Source of the DNA: a virus
Virus record (IMG/VR): IMGVR_UViG_3300027082_000007
Coordinates: 1-23,311 of that record
Length of the DNA stretch: 23,311 bases
Direction: 5' to 3' (one strand)
Below the pieces are notes generated by a model. It saw only the letters and a program-made list of their open reading frames with translations, ran no database searches and was not told the DNA's origin. Position numbers and translations under genes: made by a program. This document shows positions 21,172-23,311 of the stretch, piece after piece. Position 1 is the stretch's first letter, and every line of letters begins with the position of its first letter.

Positions 21172-23311
21172 TTACCTTAATCTATTAAAATTAAATTTCC
21201 TATCATCAGTAAAAAATCTCTTTTTGAAGAAATTATCTACTTTGGTTGTTTTTTTCTTTTCTTTAACATGTACATTGTGCAATTCCTTCTTATACAACAT
21301 AACCATCATAAGTGCAATAACACGGTCAAAGTTGCCTTTATCATTATATGCTATAAGTTCTTGAAGTAAAGGAATTGACATTATCTTTTCTAAATTTTTG
21401 TGGCCAGGTGCATATTCCTCATTTAACCAATCCCGTATCTCTCGTTCGCCCCAGTCTTTAATTGCCTTGGTCATATGGATACCTTTCTTACGCTGTACTT
21501 TTGTAGTACTAATTATATCACTAATAATATCAGGTTGATTAGCTAACATGTAATCATAACCTTTAATAGCAAAATGAGCATATAAACCTTTACGCTCATT
21601 CTCATACAATAATCTAGCATTATAATATTTTAATAACTTAAGTACATTCTCGTAATATTCTTCAGCTGAATCTGGCCTACCAGTATACTCAGCTACAATA
21701 ATATCATAATATTCTTCAAAAGACTGAAAGCGTTTATAGATAAAAGTACTACCTAAAGATGAGGTAGTTGATTCATCATGATCGTACGGATCACAGTTAT
21801 GTCCAGTACAATAAGGGCTTATAAAAGAATGTGTCTCACAATCAAAATTATAAACAGTACCAGTATAAGTTGATTCCTTTATATCTTTTATTTGTAAATA
21901 TATATAATCTAAATCATTACTAAAAAAACACCCGTCTTTAGGTCTTTGTCTAACATCTGGTAAATTACCTATATCTACTTTATTAATTTTATGATCTATT
22001 TTATCGTGTACTTCATTAACAAACTGAAGCGTAGAATGGTGTGATAATCTTAAATGATAAGTATCTAACTGTTCAACATCTCTACCTAATATAATACCTT
22101 GTTTAGAATTTCTTAATTTATTCATATTTGATATTATACCTATACTAAATAAAATATCCTGAATATCTTCTAGTAGCTCTTGGCTTACACTAACAAATTC
22201 AGTACTATAATATTTTTTATTCCTTAGTATACTACCATCAGAATCTAAATATCCTTGTAACAAATCAACTTTATATTCCCAAGGTATATATTTAACCCAT
22301 TCTGGTATGTTTTTACTTGAAGCACCCAAACCAAAAGTTTCGTTTAAAAACAAAGACAATTCTTGGTGACCAAAGCTAAGTTCAATACAATTACCTCTCA
22401 ACCTAGAATAAACCTTTCTATCAAATATATTATTAGCTATATTAATAAATTTATCTATATATAAATATTCATCCTTATTAAAACTTACATATATTTTATT
22501 CTTATCAGCCCATCCATCTCCTAACCATAAACCTACAAACCACCAAAAATAATCTTCATCTTCTATATTAAAAGGTAAATTATAAGGTTTATTTTTCTTA
22601 TAAACATTAGGATATTTTATCCATTGACCTTCTTTAACATTTCTTACCCTAACAAAATCAAAATTAAAATTACTAGAATTTATTGTATTATTAGAGTTAT
22701 AATAAGAATCACTTACATATAACGGATGTTCTTGAGTCAAAGTAGTAGTCCTATAAATATTGCTAACTTTTATTTTATAAATAGGTTCATCTTCTTTTTC
22801 ATATCTTAATAGAGTATTTATATCAACTAGCTCACCTTCTTTATTTATAAGTTTATCATCTAAAGTAACATCTTCAACATTTTTTAGACCTTTATCTGTC
22901 TTAACTTTTTCACCAGGAGTTAAACAACCAGCAATATATAATCCATAAGGTGGGTCTTCAACAGGATGTTCCCATATAACAACAGCTCCGTGCTTATCAT
23001 CATTTTTATCAAGTGGAAACTTAGTTATATCTTTAGAGTCTGTAGTTTGTACCCACTTAAGCCTTCCATCTGGGCCAAATTTTAAATCACCAACTTGTTT
23101 ATAATTATACAATTTTTTATCTGTTTGAATTTTAGCCAACTGGTCTTGTAATTCTTTCTTTGGGAATATATTACCAGCTAATTGCAAAGTAGCTTCCATC
23201 GGTGTATTTGGATGTTCTGCTATGTGCCTATCAATTGCATTCTTATCGCCTGAATTCTGCTCAACCTTACGTCTTTCTTTATTAGTCTTTTCTATGGCTT
23301 CTTTAATCATA
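21172..23311 (-). CDS. terL: Terminase large subunit, C-terminal part, with intein; N-terminus beyond window
   Basis: The frame is open to the right edge, and the ATPase domain (Walker motifs) must lie beyond it. An ATG at 23310 is most likely an internal Met, because the first visible residues (IDRHIAEHPNTPMEATLQLAGNIFP) belong to the linker after the ATPase. Numbering from that Met, the nuclease domain has its first catalytic Asp in CDPYDHD (Asp507), an acidic second site in LLYENE (Glu570) and a third in FDRVIAL (Asp662), the RNase-H-fold pattern of TerL nucleases. A 377-residue intein sits between Gly128 (GLYIAG) and Cys506, so the Asp is joined to its beta strand only after splicing. The protein cuts and pumps concatemeric DNA into the head. 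It is coupled to the portal gene (TAATATG). The tail is basic (KEKKKTTK). Confidence 0.9.
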   Translation of the reverse strand, partial: MIKEAIEKTNKERRKVEQNSGDKNAIDRHIAEHPNTPMEATLQLAGNIFPKKELQDQLAKIQTDKKLYNYKQVGDLKFGPDGRLKWVQTTDSKDITKFPLDKNDDKHGAVVIWEHPVEDPPYGLYIAGCLTPGEKVKTDKGLKNVEDVTLDDKLINKEGELVDINTLLRYEKEDEPIYKIKVSNIYRTTTLTQEHPLYVSDSYYNSNNTINSSNFNFDFVRVRNVKEGQWIKYPNVYKKNKPYNLPFNIEDEDYFWWFVGLWLGDGWADKNKIYVSFNKDEYLYIDKFINIANNIFDRKVYSRLRGNCIELSFGHQELSLFLNETFGLGASSKNIPEWVKYIPWEYKVDLLQGYLDSDGSILRNKKYYSTEFVSVSQELLEDIQDILFSIGIISNMNKLRNSKQGIILGRDVEQLDTYHLRLSHHSTLQFVNEVHDKIDHKINKVDIGNLPDVRQRPKDGCFFSNDLDYIYLQIKDIKESTYTGTVYNFDCETHSFISPYCTGHNCDPYDHDESTTSSLGSTFIYKRFQSFEEYYDIIVAEYTGRPDSAEEYYENVLKLLKYYNARLLYENERKGLYAHFAIKGYDYMLANQPDIISDIISTTKVQRKKGIHMTKAIKDWGEREIRDWLNEEYAPGHKNLEKIMSIPLLQELIAYNDKGNFDRVIALMMVMLYKKELHNVHVKEKKKTTKVDNFFKKRFFTDDRKFNFNRLR
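21796..22926 (-). other. LAGLIDADG intein inside terminase large subunit
   Basis: The in-frame insertion is 377 residues, residues 129-505 of the visible product. Splicing features are all present: N-terminal Cys129 (CLTPGEKVKTDKG), a block B TQEH with His195, a C-terminal part VYNFDCETHSF, penultimate His504, terminal Asn505, and Cys506 as first extein residue. Two homing-endonuclease motifs lie in the middle: FVGLWLGDGW (acidic Asp265) and LLQGYLDSDG (acidic Asp358). Both keep the catalytic acidic residue, so the endonuclease looks intact. The insertion is much more A/T-rich than the flanking extein: 6 of 60 G+C at 22441-22500 and 9 of 60 at 22561-22620, against 26 of 60 at 21421-21480. That fits a horizontally mobile element. 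It is not an intron, as the reading frame runs straight through. Confidence 0.92.

Noticed and set aside
21796-22926. Group I intron carrying a homing endonuclease
   Set aside because: The frame continues unbroken across both edges, and intein splice residues (Cys, TQEH, His-Asn, Cys+1) are all present.
21172-23310. Complete stand-alone nuclease starting at the Met at 23310
   Set aside because: The visible N-terminus matches the interdomain part of TerL, and only one base of sequence lies beyond that Met, so an internal Met is more likely. It cannot be settled inside this window.
1-23311. CRISPR array, tRNA or rRNA genes, insertion sequences, attachment sites
   Set aside because: None seen: no regularly spaced repeats, no cloverleaf candidates, no transposase or integrase motifs, and almost all bases are accounted for by coding sequence.

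Overview
The window is 23.3 kb of the structural and lysis region of a tailed phage. All 23 genes I call lie on the minus strand, so the biological reading direction runs from position 23311 down to 1. The gene order (terminase large subunit, portal, scaffold-like protein, major capsid protein, connector-type proteins, fibres, lysis genes) is that of a short-tailed phage. No tape-measure, sheath or tail-tube gene is present. The portal (781 aa), capsid protein (487 aa) and terminase nuclease sequences look to me like those of crAss-like phages (Crassvirales) or close relatives infecting Bacteroidota. That placement is recognition by eye, not a search result. Other features agree with a Bacteroidota host: a BACON domain in one fibre protein, A/T-rich leaders instead of Shine-Dalgarno sites, and low G+C in most genes.

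Layout in transcription order. (1) 23311-21172: C-terminal part of terminase large subunit, interrupted by a 377-residue LAGLIDADG intein placed directly before the first catalytic Asp of the nuclease domain. (2) 21170-16043: portal, candidate scaffold, major capsid protein, then a hairpin. (3) 15966-13165: a capsid-associated family, a connector/ring-type protein with a duplicated beta module, and a probably abundant virion protein followed by a strong intrinsic terminator. (4) 13094-4537: a cysteine-bearing neck or tail protein, a collagen-like fibre, a 1026-aa fibre, a small family-2 glycosyltransferase, an Ig-like tail protein, a fibre with a self-cleaving S74 chaperone, and a BACON-domain protein. 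(5) 4467-2160: two small unknowns, then a lysis cassette (coiled-coil/TM protein, M15 endolysin, holin-like protein, spanin-like protein). (6) 2149-1: a conserved virion protein, a small beta protein, and the start of a C-type-lectin-fold tail protein cut by the window edge.

The genes are packed almost without gaps. At five junctions the stop and the next start form the heptamer TAATATG, and 21 of 22 visible stop codons are TAA. Translation coupling therefore seems central to expression. The most notable items are the very A/T-rich active-site intein, the C-type-lectin tail protein that could be a target of a diversity-generating retroelement lying beyond the left edge, and a glycosyltransferase coupled into the fibre operon. 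I see no tRNA, CRISPR array, insertion sequence or attachment site, and no intergenic stretch longer than about 80 bases.
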